This document shows positions 41,457-50,144 of a DNA stretch of 64,000 nucleotides, in pieces. The notes below the pieces were generated by a model that was given only the letters and a program-made list of their open reading frames with translations, ran no database searches and was not told the origin of the DNA. Within the stretch, counting starts at the first letter, position 1. Each line of letters begins with the position of its first letter. A program made the position numbers and the translations under genes. The DNA is from a virus. The stretch spans positions 25,854 through 89,853 of IMG/VR virus record IMGVR_UViG_3300044859_002168. One strand, written 5' to 3'.

Positions 41457-41711
41457 TTATTTTTTGCTTTTTAATGCGTTTACTGAAATCTTTTCTTTGT
41501 CTGAAATTTCTTCAATTCTAAGACTTTCCCACATTACGGTGGTTTCAAAAACATTTTGAACGTCTTGCTTAGTCATCAATGAATCTTCAAGAACTTGAAC
41601 TCTCTTACCTAATTTAGATAGTTCTCTTGAGTCCCCACAACTTTTGAATAAACCTAATACTGCAATCACTAAAACGATTACGGTGAAGTTCTTTTTGATA
41701 AATTCTTTCAT
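41457..41711 (-). CDS. Small single-pass membrane protein, 84 aa
   Basis: One membrane helix (V-I-V-L-V-I-A-V-L-G-L-F) at residues 11-22 followed by S-C-G-D and a coiled-coil-like tail of about 55 residues. It begins the lysis cluster, 20 bp after the sigma-factor gene, and could be a small holin, a pinholin or another spanin-type protein. TATTTATT lies 12 bp upstream. Confidence 0.6.
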   Translation of the reverse strand: MKEFIKKNFTVIVLVIAVLGLFKSCGDSRELSKLGKRVQVLEDSLMTKQDVQNVFETTVMWESLRIEEISDKEKISVNALKSKK

Positions 41712-41731
41712 AGTTTTTTTATTAATAAATA

Positions 41732-42532
41732 TTATAGATACTCAAACAGGTCGTTGGACTCATTACGGAGTTTACGCAATGCCTTTTCCTTGATTTGTCG
41801 TACACGTTCTTTTGTCAATTTGAAGTCATTACCAATATCCTCTAAAGTTCTTGTTTGACCTGACAAACCAAAGTAATCTTCAATAATAATTTTTTCTCTA
41901 TCATCCAAGATTCCCAAAATTTCTTTTAATTTCTCTTTGAGTATTTCCTTTGTGTCAAATACTGAGTCAGGTAATTCCGCATCAGGATTCTTAATCAAAT
42001 CCAATAACGTATCACCTTCTTCATTTAGAGGTGCATCATAATTTATTGTCGTTGGGAGATTAACAAATTTATCAGGTAAATCCGCTCCGTTTTTTTCAAT
42101 TTCTTTCTTGGCCTTCTGAAGTTCTTGTACGACGTTAACCGGAAGTCGGATAGTACGAGCATTTTCATTCAAAGATTGAAGAATTGATTGACGAATCCAC
42201 CAAACTGCGTATGAAATAAAACGTAGTTCTTTAGTCCAATCAAAATTCTTAACCGCCTTTAATAGTCCCAAATTACCCTCAGCAATCAAATCTGATAATT
42301 CAAGACCTTGGTTTTGATACTGTTTAGCAACAGTTATAACAAATCTCAAATTACCAATTAAAAGTTCCTGTTCAATTTGTTTCTTTTCTGATTCTGTAAT
42401 ATTATCCGATAGGATTTTTTGAGCTAATGTACGCTCTCTCTCAACTGTCATAACTTTAATCTTGCGAATATCTTTAAGATATGTCGCAATTTCTTCTTGA
42501 TTAATTGGGATTGTAGATAGTTTGTCTTTCAT
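41732..42532 (-). CDS. Sigma-70 family RNA polymerase sigma factor, RpoD-like
   Basis: The 266-residue protein has sigma region 2 (about 59-128: N-L-R-F-V-I-T-V-A-K-Q-Y-Q, D-L-I-A-E-G-N-L-G-L, F-I-S-Y-A-V-W-W-I-R-Q-S-I), region 3 and region 4 (about 205-262: L-D-D-R-E-K, L-E-D-I-G, L-T-K-E-R-V-R-Q-I-K-E-K-A-L). It lacks region 1.1, as do Bacteroidota RpoD proteins, which it resembles strongly. It would guide host polymerase to phage promoters, a candidate reader of the TATTTATA class. It lies 1 bp downstream of the 178-aa gene and just before the lysis cluster. Confidence 0.93.
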   Translation of the reverse strand: MKDKLSTIPINQEEIATYLKDIRKIKVMTVERERTLAQKILSDNITESEKKQIEQELLIGNLRFVITVAKQYQNQGLELSDLIAEGNLGLLKAVKNFDWTKELRFISYAVWWIRQSILQSLNENARTIRLPVNVVQELQKAKKEIEKNGADLPDKFVNLPTTINYDAPLNEEGDTLLDLIKNPDAELPDSVFDTKEILKEKLKEILGILDDREKIIIEDYFGLSGQTRTLEDIGNDFKLTKERVRQIKEKALRKLRNESNDLFEYL

Positions 42533-42533
42533 G

Positions 42534-43070
42534 TTATTTAGATAGTTTTTGTAGTAATTTTTTTTCGTTTTCAGTTAAAGAGTTAAGACCAAATTCTGTG
42601 ATTTTATCCAATAGGTCATCCAAAGATAGTGTATTCTTTTTAGATTTTTGAATAATTGTTTTAATTTCATCCTCATCATCATCGTCATCATCCTCTTCCA
42701 TCATGTCCATCATCTCCTGTTGTAGTTTTTCAAAACCACTATACATTTTAACAGTATCGGGTTGAACATTGGAGTTTTCAATCTCTTGTTCTAAATCCGT
42801 TAAATGACTTACAAAGTCATTATCGGCAAGTATGGTAACATTTTCCGAAGGTGAGACTATAACCATATCAACTTGATTATTTAAAACATCTTTAATGTAA
42901 CTAGTGATATAGTCTAAATCCCAGTCAGATTCAAAATGTGATATAATAAAAGTATCTGATTTTGAAATTTTCAACTCTTTTGAGCTAACCATAGGTGCGA
43001 GACAAATATTAATTGCCCTAACTTTATCACTGTCTTGGAAATCACCAAACATTGTAATTAAATAATTCAT
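42534..43070 (-). CDS. Hypothetical protein with Bacteroidota-type C-terminal motif, 178 aa
   Basis: The N-terminal 110 residues look like an alpha/beta domain; an Asp/Glu run follows, then a C-terminal helix pair S-L-D-D-L-L-D-K-I-T-E-F-G-L-x-S-L-T-E-N-E-K-K-L-L. This ending resembles the C-terminal motif of many Bacteroidota proteins (for example rhomboid-type proteins). It lies 1 bp from the sigma-factor gene and may be its partner. A Bacteroidota-type promoter lies at 43089. Confidence 0.7.
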   Translation of the reverse strand: MNYLITMFGDFQDSDKVRAINICLAPMVSSKELKISKSDTFIISHFESDWDLDYITSYIKDVLNNQVDMVIVSPSENVTILADNDFVSHLTDLEQEIENSNVQPDTVKMYSGFEKLQQEMMDMMEEDDDDDDEDEIKTIIQKSKKNTLSLDDLLDKITEFGLNSLTENEKKLLQKLSK

Positions 43071-43088
43071 ATGTCTTTTTATTTACCA

Positions 43089-43121
43089 CAAAGGTAATAC
43101 CAAAACGTCACTATTTCCAAA
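43089..43121 (-). promoter_or_regulatory. Bacteroidota-type promoter
   Basis: Minus-strand TTTG, 21 bases, then TACCTTTG (43089-43096), about 18 bp before the ATG at 43070. It would drive the 178-aa gene, the sigma factor and perhaps the lysis cluster. Confidence 0.6.
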
Positions 43122-43122
43122 C

Positions 43123-43650
43123 CTACTTGTGAAAAATCCAACAATTATCCATAATCATCTTGTCAGGAAACTTTTCATCTACCGCCCTAACTACACCTGG
43201 CCAGTCATTTTCATAGTCATGTCCGGCCAACAATCCACCCTTCTTAACTTTTGGTAACCAAAGTTCAATGTCCTGTTTGACAGATTCATAGGTATGTGTT
43301 AAATCTATAAAAACAACATCAAGACTTTCATCTTCAAATTGATTCACAACTTCAGATGAAAGTCCACGGATAGATTTGTAACTTCTTTCCCCCATGTTTT
43401 TTTTGAAAACTTCATAGATATCAACTTGGGTTGCCAATTGGTGTGTTGATGTTAATTCGTTGGGAGAACCTTTCCACGAATCAATTATAATTACATTCCT
43501 ATCAACAGCATAGTCTACCAAATATGATGACGATTTACCTAACCATGCGCCAAGTTCAACAATAGTTCCACCTTCAGGACAGTTCTCAATCAGGTAATCA
43601 TATGTTGTTAAATGGTTGAACCAACCTTGTATATCTTTGTAAGTTTTCAT
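43123..43650 (-). CDS. Class I SAM-dependent methyltransferase (Methyltransf_24 type)
   Basis: Residues 29-44 carry the cofactor motif T-I-V-E-L-G-A-W-L-G-K-S, residues 55-59 the acidic I-I-I-D-S, and the middle has V-V-F-I-D-L-T-H-T-Y-E-S-V, then G-G-L-L-A-G-H-D-Y. This pattern fits Methyltransf_24/TylF-like enzymes, which often act on sugars or small molecules rather than DNA. The target is unknown; surface-glycan modification would match the glycan genes at the right edge. It overlaps the SbcC-like gene by 1 bp. Confidence 0.85.
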   Translation of the reverse strand: MKTYKDIQGWFNHLTTYDYLIENCPEGGTIVELGAWLGKSSSYLVDYAVDRNVIIIDSWKGSPNELTSTHQLATQVDIYEVFKKNMGERSYKSIRGLSSEVVNQFEDESLDVVFIDLTHTYESVKQDIELWLPKVKKGGLLAGHDYENDWPGVVRAVDEKFPDKMIMDNCWIFHK

Positions 43651-46022
43651 TATTGTATTACTTTAGATATATTTTCTTCTTTCTTAATCCTCACAACACT
43701 ATCCGCCCAATTAGTAACCAAGGGATTGTGAGTAATAACAAATATTTTTTCAAAGTATTCTTTAATCTTACCGAAGAATTCACCAACAAGTTCAAGGTTG
43801 TCGTTTGAAATTTTTCCAAACACCTCATCCCAAACAATGATATTTGGTTTTGGTAATGAACATATCTTGCTCAACACGGCTCTCAGTGCCATGCTCGCAA
43901 TTGTTCTTTCATAACCTGAACCTGATGACATCAACTTTTCAATACCTGTTGAATTGTCAATCATGATAAACTCAACTTCATTCTTGTCGTTGATTCTAAT
44001 CTCCAAATTAAAGTAACAAGAATCTTGTAACAATCTTTGAAGTTCTTGATTAATCAATGGCATCATGGTTTTCATGATGATTTTTGAAATACCGTTCTTA
44101 CCAAACAATTCCAAGTAGATTTTATAAATCTTTTCCTTCTCAAATTCAACTTTAATCTTTTCAATTATTTCAGAATTTGTTTGAATCTTGGCCGTTGCTG
44201 AATTAATATCATTGCTGTTATTGGTTTGAGCCCTTTCAAGTTCTCTCTTTCGGTTAATCAATTCATCAATACGTAATTGAGCCTTAATAATCTTTGCCTC
44301 AAGTTCTTGGTTCTTCTTAATCTTTTCTTGAGACTCAATATATCTTTTAAGCACATCTTGTTTTTTCTCAAGTTTAAGTTTTTCAGCTTCTAATCCAACC
44401 TCAAATTTTTCCTTGATAAGTTTGTTACGTTCATACTCATCAAAGTCTTTTTTGAGTTGTGTATAGGATTTTTCTTTGGAGTCAAGGTCTTTCCATTGTT
44501 TTGATAACTTATCAACCTTCTTCTCCCAATCACTTAATTCATCAATCTTTTTCTTTGTCAACGCGGCCTCCATCAATTTGATTCCACAGTGCTCACATTG
44601 AATTCCATCTCCAAACTTCTTAACCAATTCTTCAATATCTTCAACTTTTTTCTGAGCAAGAATGAGTTCACCGTTTGTGGTTTTCATCCCATCTTTAATC
44701 TCATCATGTTTGTCCTCATGATAGTATGATGTGGGTTCCTTAATAATAACACCATTGATTTGGATTTTAATTTTTTCACATTCCCTTTCTGAGTTTGAAA
44801 TTTCACTCTGTATGTTGATTGGATTTAAACCCAAAAGCTCTTTGTCTATGTCAGAGTATTTCGCATTTAACAAACCGTCTTTATATTCTTGGCCAGTTGA
44901 TAATCTTTCGGTAACATCAACAATTTCCTTTTCAACATCAACATTAGTCTGTTGAAGGGTGATGATTTTTTCTTTCAACAAATCAATATCACCCTTTAAT
45001 GTCTCAGTATTGTAGACGTTAGACATCATACTTTTGGTAAAGGTAGAAACAATTTCTTTACCCGTTTCTTCCTTTATTTTCAAGAATTCAAGACCCATAA
45101 ACCTACTCAGGACTTGTCCACGAGCAGTTGGTTTAGAATCAATGAGTTCCTCCAAATTAGTAGATGTTGTTAAAATAGTCATCAAAAAGTCATCCATCTC
45201 ACCAATAGAATTCTTAATAAACTTCTCAGTTTCTCTTCTTTGTTCTCCTGTGAAGTTTTGGTAAGAACCATCCCCCAATTTTTTTAAGAAGTCCAATTCA
45301 GTTTTGACATTCCAATCACCAGACTTAGACTTCTTTCTTTCAATTGTACGAGATACCACATACTCATCACCATCAATAACGATGTCACCCCTAACCTGTA
45401 CTTTGTTAGAGTCACGAAACCTATTGAAAATTTCTTCCGATTTCTGTGTTTTAGTTGTGGTGTTAAAGAATAGGAACATCAATAAGTCCACAGTTAAAAC
45501 TGTTTTACCACCAAAGTTCGGTGGGTCTGATTCCACAACAGTTATACCGTTACACTTCTCAAAGTCCAACACTTGATTGTCACCATAACTCAAAAAGTTA
45601 GAGAAGTGAATCTTCTTAATATACCATTTTTGAAATGGTGTAACCTCAACATTCTGTTGAATTAACTTATTCTCAACCGCCTCATCAATCTTTACGATGT
45701 CATCATACTTGTCACCACTACCCTTACTCTCCAAGAAAGATTTCATCAACTCACGTTGATAGTTCTTATCCATAATGTTAAATGAAACATCCACAGTTTG
45801 TTGTCCTGTTTCAGTTTGTTTTGACTTGGTAATGACATTAACATTTAATGAATTGTATTTCTTTTGGAAATAAGTCTTCACACTCTTGATTCTCTCTTGA
45901 GTGAGGTTTTCAGGTGCGTCTTCCCAAACAACCTGAACGTAGGGATTTTCGTATTCTTCTAATTTTATTCTTTCTGACATAGTAGTTAAATCGTAATTAA
46001 TTGGTGGATTAAATAAGTCCAT
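43650..46022 (-). CDS. SbcC/Rad50-like recombination ATPase (T4 gp46-like)
   Basis: This 790-residue protein has an ATP-binding segment N-F-G-G-K-T at 169-174, long coiled-coil arms, a zinc hook C476-E-H-C479, an ABC signature S-S-G-S-G-Y-E at 699-705, Walker B I-I-V-W-D-E at 730-735 and an H-loop V-I-T-H at 764-767. With the SbcD-like nuclease at 47389 it forms the complex that resects DNA ends for recombination-dependent replication. T4 gp46 (~560 aa) begins directly with the ATPase; here about 130 extra residues come first, an unusual added domain. An ATG at codon 15 is an alternative start. Confidence 0.93.
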   Translation of the reverse strand: MDLFNPPINYDLTTMSERIKLEEYENPYVQVVWEDAPENLTQERIKSVKTYFQKKYNSLNVNVITKSKQTETGQQTVDVSFNIMDKNYQRELMKSFLESKGSGDKYDDIVKIDEAVENKLIQQNVEVTPFQKWYIKKIHFSNFLSYGDNQVLDFEKCNGITVVESDPPNFGGKTVLTVDLLMFLFFNTTTKTQKSEEIFNRFRDSNKVQVRGDIVIDGDEYVVSRTIERKKSKSGDWNVKTELDFLKKLGDGSYQNFTGEQRRETEKFIKNSIGEMDDFLMTILTTSTNLEELIDSKPTARGQVLSRFMGLEFLKIKEETGKEIVSTFTKSMMSNVYNTETLKGDIDLLKEKIITLQQTNVDVEKEIVDVTERLSTGQEYKDGLLNAKYSDIDKELLGLNPINIQSEISNSERECEKIKIQINGVIIKEPTSYYHEDKHDEIKDGMKTTNGELILAQKKVEDIEELVKKFGDGIQCEHCGIKLMEAALTKKKIDELSDWEKKVDKLSKQWKDLDSKEKSYTQLKKDFDEYERNKLIKEKFEVGLEAEKLKLEKKQDVLKRYIESQEKIKKNQELEAKIIKAQLRIDELINRKRELERAQTNNSNDINSATAKIQTNSEIIEKIKVEFEKEKIYKIYLELFGKNGISKIIMKTMMPLINQELQRLLQDSCYFNLEIRINDKNEVEFIMIDNSTGIEKLMSSGSGYERTIASMALRAVLSKICSLPKPNIIVWDEVFGKISNDNLELVGEFFGKIKEYFEKIFVITHNPLVTNWADSVVRIKKEENISKVIQ

Positions 46023-46026
46023 AACA

Positions 46027-46212
46027 TTATTGTCCTGACATCACAAATCCTGTGTTTTCTTCTGTGGTACCTGTTGAAGCCTGTTCTCTTAGGTCTTCCA
46101 AATACTTTTTCAATTGCTCATTGTAAAGTTTTTCATAGGTACGTTGAGCACCTTTGATTTTTTGGTTGCGAGCAGCAACTTTTTTCCTGTGTTCTTTTTC
46201 TCTTTTTCCCAT
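46027..46212 (-). CDS. Small basic protein, 61 aa
   Basis: The start is taken at ATG 46212, 1 bp after the previous stop. The first half is a basic helix M-G-K-R-E-K-E-H-R-K-K-V-A-A-R-N, the rest Gln/Glu-rich. Similar MGKREKEHRKK starts occur in large phages. It may bind nucleic acid; the function is unknown. Confidence 0.65.
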   Translation of the reverse strand: MGKREKEHRKKVAARNQKIKGAQRTYEKLYNEQLKKYLEDLREQASTGTTEENTGFVMSGQ

Positions 46213-46213
46213 T

Positions 46214-46534
46214 TTATTTTTTGTTTTCAAACCATTCAATGATTGAGTTCACCGCCCATACGCCTCCTGAAGCTAATAGTCCGTCAAAGAACCATGAAAT
46301 CCATGTTGGCATGTCATACAAGAAACTTGTAGGTGAAAATACGGTTAGACCCAAGAAGAATCCAACCCATGTTGATGTACACATCATACAAGAGATAAGA
46401 CCTGAGACGAATTTCAAAATTGGTGAAAGTTCCGCCCAAGCGTGAATCCATTGTCTTTGTGTGTCAAAGATAGAACCGTAAACCAAAATTTGGCTCAGTC
46501 CATACGCTAAAATAATCCAAGTGAATATTATCAT
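46214..46534 (-). CDS. Small membrane protein, DUF1360-like, 106 aa
   Basis: Three hydrophobic segments are visible (about 2-20, 42-62 and 80-98). The middle has C-M-M-C-T-S-T-W-V-G-F, similar to the C-x-x-C-x-x-x-W motif of DUF1360 membrane proteins in phages and Firmicutes. The function is unknown. It is in the middle of the recombination cluster without being obviously part of it. Confidence 0.6.
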   Translation of the reverse strand: MIIFTWIILAYGLSQILVYGSIFDTQRQWIHAWAELSPILKFVSGLISCMMCTSTWVGFFLGLTVFSPTSFLYDMPTWISWFFDGLLASGGVWAVNSIIEWFENKK

Positions 46535-46537
46535 AAT

Positions 46538-47389
46538 TTATTTATAAAGTTTATTGTCCAAGTTAGAACCTTTTAAATATAAGGCTTTTTGGTCTTGTTG
46601 TAACTTGTTTAGTTCGTTAATTTTACTTTTTAATTCAGAAATTTCAACATCTCTATCAATTACTTGTTGCCGAATTTTTTGTAAGGTATCTTGAAGTTTA
46701 TTTGTGTTATCAGGTTTGTCTGTTTTTTGTTTAAGTTCATCTAAAGAATGTCTAAGTTCATCTAGTTCTTCAACCTTTTTAGACATTCTATTTTGGAAAA
46801 TATTCTCGTTTTCAGTGGTTATAGTGGAAAATTTTTGTCTTAATGACTCAATTTCACTCTCTTTAGTGGAAAATTTTTGTCTAAGTTCATCTAGTTCTAA
46901 ACTACTTTTAGACATTTCAGTTTCCAACTGTTGTATTTTTGACAACAGTTCGTTTACCTCTTTATCATCAGTCACATAGACTTCCCGTTCAACTACTCGG
47001 TCTACCGGAATTTCTTTGATGACTTCCTTGATAACAACTTTCTCAACCGGTATTTCTTTAGTAATTTCAACAATCTTTTCAACCACTTTTTCAACCGGAA
47101 CTTCTTTGATGATTTCTTTTTCAACTATAATTTCAATTATTTTTTCAACCTCTCTAATAACCTCAACGGGCACTTCCACTCGTATTTCTTTTATTACCTC
47201 TTTTTCCACCCATTTTTCTTGAACTCCGCCCGTTTTACTCAACAATCCATACTTTTCAATATGGTAACCTTGTTTGAATGAATCCTTTATTAAAGTATCA
47301 ATATCCAAACCATTTAGAGCACAGAAGGATTCTAAGTCTTTTAACTCTTCCTTAGTTAATACTATCCCCTTCTCTACCCCAAAACTCAT
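46538..47389 (-). CDS. Charged coiled-coil protein with V-x-K-E-V repeats, 283 aa
   Basis: Residues 60-145 repeat short Val/Ile-Glu-Lys units (K-E-V-P-V-E-K-V-V-E-K-I-V) that are probably an extended beta or coiled rod; residues 150-270 form a long heptad coiled coil with Leu spacing. Similar EKEV-rich proteins occur in large phages. A structural or tethering role is inferred. It shares one base with the SbcD-like gene (47389). Confidence 0.65.
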   Translation of the reverse strand: MSFGVEKGIVLTKEELKDLESFCALNGLDIDTLIKDSFKQGYHIEKYGLLSKTGGVQEKWVEKEVIKEIRVEVPVEVIREVEKIIEIIVEKEIIKEVPVEKVVEKIVEITKEIPVEKVVIKEVIKEIPVDRVVEREVYVTDDKEVNELLSKIQQLETEMSKSSLELDELRQKFSTKESEIESLRQKFSTITTENENIFQNRMSKKVEELDELRHSLDELKQKTDKPDNTNKLQDTLQKIRQQVIDRDVEISELKSKINELNKLQQDQKALYLKGSNLDNKLYK

Positions 47390-48168
47390 TATACGTTTGC
47401 CAATTTTTCCTTACCTGTCTCTAAGTCCTCATAAGAAGATATCTTGAAAGACAAGAAAGGTTTTGGGTTTGGTAAATCAATGAAAATGTATTTGTCCTCC
47501 AAAACATCATAAATACCGTACCCATGTTTGTCTAACGTTTCCCCAAAGTTTTGTTGAATCGTTGAACCAACCATGTAAGCTTTCTTTTTGCCGGGAATAT
47601 CAAATACCTGACGTTTATGGATGTCACCACATAGAACCAAATCCAAACCTGAGAAATTATTACTATCAAACCCATCTTCAAATTTGTAACCAATGTCTGT
47701 TGAAAGCCCGATAACAGGTCCATGAAATAATCCAATCTTAACCCTATCAGTTTGAGGAATCTCAGGTTTAATGTTGTGGTCCATAAGCGAATAAACCACC
47801 CACTCAATGTTCTCATCTTCGTAAGAACCTCTGTTTTTATAGTAGACAATGTTTTCATTTTTAAGTGAATCAATAATTGGTGACAAAGCATCCAACCTTG
47901 ATTGGTTATTTTCAAGGAAGTCGTGGTTACCAATAATTAGAACGGTTTTAGTAATTGATGCACATTCGGTTAAAATCCAAGCAACAAACTCTACCAATTC
48001 AGGTGTCATTTGATTCTTAGAATGTACCAAATCACCAGTGAAAACAATACGGTCAGGTTTCAACGCTTTCCACTCACTTAAAGCTTGTGTCAAGATTTGT
48101 TTATACAAGTCGTGGTCTTTGAATAGACGCACGTGTAAATCCGAAAAGTGAACTAATCTTTTTATCAT
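47389..48168 (-). CDS. SbcD/Mre11-like nuclease (T4 gp47-like)
   Basis: A 259-residue calcineurin-like phosphoesterase with H-F-S-D-L-H near the start, V-F-T-G-D-L-V-H, I-I-G-N-H-D, L-F-H-G-P and L-C-G-D-I-H, the five metal-binding motifs of Mre11/SbcD. I chose the ATG at 48168, which overlaps the previous stop as ATGA, instead of an earlier one at 48204. Together with the SbcC-like ATPase it processes DNA ends. Confidence 0.93.
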   Translation of the reverse strand: MIKRLVHFSDLHVRLFKDHDLYKQILTQALSEWKALKPDRIVFTGDLVHSKNQMTPELVEFVAWILTECASITKTVLIIGNHDFLENNQSRLDALSPIIDSLKNENIVYYKNRGSYEDENIEWVVYSLMDHNIKPEIPQTDRVKIGLFHGPVIGLSTDIGYKFEDGFDSNNFSGLDLVLCGDIHKRQVFDIPGKKKAYMVGSTIQQNFGETLDKHGYGIYDVLEDKYIFIDLPNPKPFLSFKISSYEDLETGKEKLANV

Positions 48169-48371
48169 TCGGGCATTGCAAATTCTGAGTTTATGTGACC
48201 ACAACTGTCACACTTATAGATTGGGAACGGAACAATTCCGTCGTTCATTGAACCAGTCATAAGTTTAGACACTTTTTTGAATTGGAATGCTTCAACAAAA
48301 GTGGTGTTTTCACACTGTTCACAATTAAGTGTTTCAGCGTCTTTTAGATTTATAGTTAATTTTTGTTCCAT
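48165..48371 (-). CDS. Zinc-ribbon protein, 68 aa
   Basis: Two cysteine pairs, C17-x2-C20 and C54-x2-C57, with V-P-F-P-I-Y-K-C before the second, form a zinc ribbon of a type seen in T4-like and Bacteroidota phages; the middle K-V-S-K-L is also typical. The start at 48371 follows the preceding stop after 4 bp. Possibly a late-gene or recombination accessory factor; function unknown. It shares ATGA with the SbcD-like gene. Confidence 0.75.
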   Translation of the reverse strand: MEQKLTINLKDAETLNCEQCENTTFVEAFQFKKVSKLMTGSMNDGIVPFPIYKCDSCGHINSEFAMPE

Positions 48372-48375
48372 ATTA

Positions 48376-49248
48376 TTAGAAATTTTCAATTTTTGTTATC
48401 ATTTGTTTCATAACTCGTTCAATCATATTGATAACGTCATCTTGGTTATCACCATCGTGTCGTTTTACGATTTTCAAATCTTGTTTAAGTTCTTCCAAAT
48501 CCAAGTTTTTAATAAGTCCAATCTTCTTATCAACGTTGTTCTTAGCTTTACGATATTGGAACTTGTTAAGTGCTTCAACACGATACATAAACATGAACTT
48601 AGTTAAGTCTTCATAATCCCACCCATTTTTGTTAACCAAGTTATCTTCAATAGAGTTGTCTACCTGATTGTAAATTTGAACAGTACCACCAAGGGGATTT
48701 TGAGTTTCTTCAGTAAAGAACGCCAACTTATTATAGTTACTATTCTTTTGCTCACCTTTTCTAATTAGATATGCCAAGAAACCATTTTTGGTATATCTGG
48801 CAAAAGAAAAATTATCAGTTTTTGCCGCGGTACACCACCTCGTATTAGAACCGTATTTCAAGGAACCTGTTCTAGTTAGAGGTTCTAAAAACAAATATTT
48901 TTTATCCTCATAGAGAACTCGTATGTGTTCATCACGATTGAACTCAGAATCAAATTTTTTTTCTTTAGCAGTTTCAACAACATACAATAATGTTTCCAAA
49001 GATTTGTATTTCATGTCATACAAATCTTTTTCTTCAATCAAATGAATGTGTGATTCAAAATCTTTTACCGCTTCAATAATATCTTTACTACTGTAGGTTA
49101 AATTTTCCATTTTTCTAATAACCCACATACTACAAAAGTATTTTAAATACTTCGTGGTTTGAGTATTGTCCGCATTGGAAAACTTATTAAACATCGCCTT
49201 TCCAATCTGCGTTTCATATTGTTGTCTTAATTCATCTCTTTTAGACAT
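48376..49248 (-). CDS. Protein with WCT domain, 290 aa
   Basis: The central part (about 128-200) has T-R-W-C-T-A-A, F-A-R-Y-T-K-N-G and L-A-Y-L-I, the same WCT domain as in the two LRR proteins at 27755 and 29194, but without an LRR tail. The N-terminal third is helical and the C-terminus is a charged helix. Three copies in one window suggest a phage domain of some importance. It is placed in the recombination cluster, next to the zinc-ribbon gene. Confidence 0.65.
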   Translation of the reverse strand: MSKRDELRQQYETQIGKAMFNKFSNADNTQTTKYLKYFCSMWVIRKMENLTYSSKDIIEAVKDFESHIHLIEEKDLYDMKYKSLETLLYVVETAKEKKFDSEFNRDEHIRVLYEDKKYLFLEPLTRTGSLKYGSNTRWCTAAKTDNFSFARYTKNGFLAYLIRKGEQKNSNYNKLAFFTEETQNPLGGTVQIYNQVDNSIEDNLVNKNGWDYEDLTKFMFMYRVEALNKFQYRKAKNNVDKKIGLIKNLDLEELKQDLKIVKRHDGDNQDDVINMIERVMKQMITKIENF

Positions 49249-49283
49249 AATTTGATTTTTTAAAAAATATACAAAACTTTTTT

Positions 49284-50144
49284 TTACTTACCAAGTATAG
49301 TTTTCATATCCATGTTCATAATAGTTGACATAATATCTTTTGGAACTCGGAACTCTTGATAGGTCTCATCGTCTTTGAGTAATACTACAATACATCCCAA
49401 TAGTTTGATGTTCTCATATTTTGTCCCTTCCAACATCTTAACCAATAACTTACCGTAAAAAGGTAGTTGAAGATAGTAGTGACCCAATGCGTTGTTTGGG
49501 TATGAATCAAACGGAGCGTACATTGATTTTGTAAACCTATTGGTTTCAAAGTTTTTTTCTTTGTTTGTCTTCCAATCCGTAATTAACAAACCAAACTCAT
49601 CACCTTTAGCATTCACAGTCAACCATACCTTATCGGGTTGTCCTGTATAACCCAACTCAGGATGACCCAATACCATTTCCGTATCTAACAAAGCCAAACC
49701 TCGTTGTTCTGACAAATCAAGGTAATGTTTACCAGCACGAATCATGGAGTCACTTTTCGCTTGAGCAAAAATGTCACACTCAAAAACAGGTTGACGAACT
49801 TCCTTATAACCCCCATTTCGGGCAATGGTCTCAGTTTCCAAATGAAAGTGGGTTCTACTTCCCAAGTTGGTGGATTCAAGCCCAAGTTGTTTCCACTCTT
49901 CCATCAAACGTTCGGCTTCAATGTAGTCACCACCCGACTTTTTAAATGCAGCCTCTTCAGTTGGGAACTCATCATAAAACTTCTTCAACACCTTTGATAC
50001 TGATGGAAAGTTATCACGGACGTTACCATCCAAATCTTTCATCAAGTATTTGTGCTCATCTTCAAAGAACTCTAATCCAAATTCTTCTCGTTTCTTCTCA
50101 ATAATCAAACGGATGTCTTCCGCAGTCTCGTTTAGGTTTATCAT
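49284..50144 (-). CDS. PD-(D/E)XK nuclease (RecB/Cas4-like)
   Basis: The 286-residue protein has L-G-S-R-T-H-F-H-L-E near 94-103, G-Y-T-G-Q-P-D171-K-V near 165-173 and L-I-T-D190-W-K192, i.e. the H, D and D-x-K pattern of RecB-like nucleases. It would resect or process DNA, alongside SbcCD and the resolvase. No iron-sulfur cysteine cluster is visible, so it is closer to phage RecB/lambda-exo-like proteins than to Cas4. It overlaps the primase gene by 4 bp (ATGA). Confidence 0.85.
   Translation of the reverse strand: MINLNETAEDIRLIIEKKREEFGLEFFEDEHKYLMKDLDGNVRDNFPSVSKVLKKFYDEFPTEEAAFKKSGGDYIEAERLMEEWKQLGLESTNLGSRTHFHLETETIARNGGYKEVRQPVFECDIFAQAKSDSMIRAGKHYLDLSEQRGLALLDTEMVLGHPELGYTGQPDKVWLTVNAKGDEFGLLITDWKTNKEKNFETNRFTKSMYAPFDSYPNNALGHYYLQLPFYGKLLVKMLEGTKYENIKLLGCIVVLLKDDETYQEFRVPKDIMSTIMNMDMKTILGK

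Noticed and set aside
49284-50144. Cas4 nuclease of a CRISPR system
   Set aside because: The four iron-sulfur cysteines of Cas4 are missing and the neighbours are replication and recombination genes.
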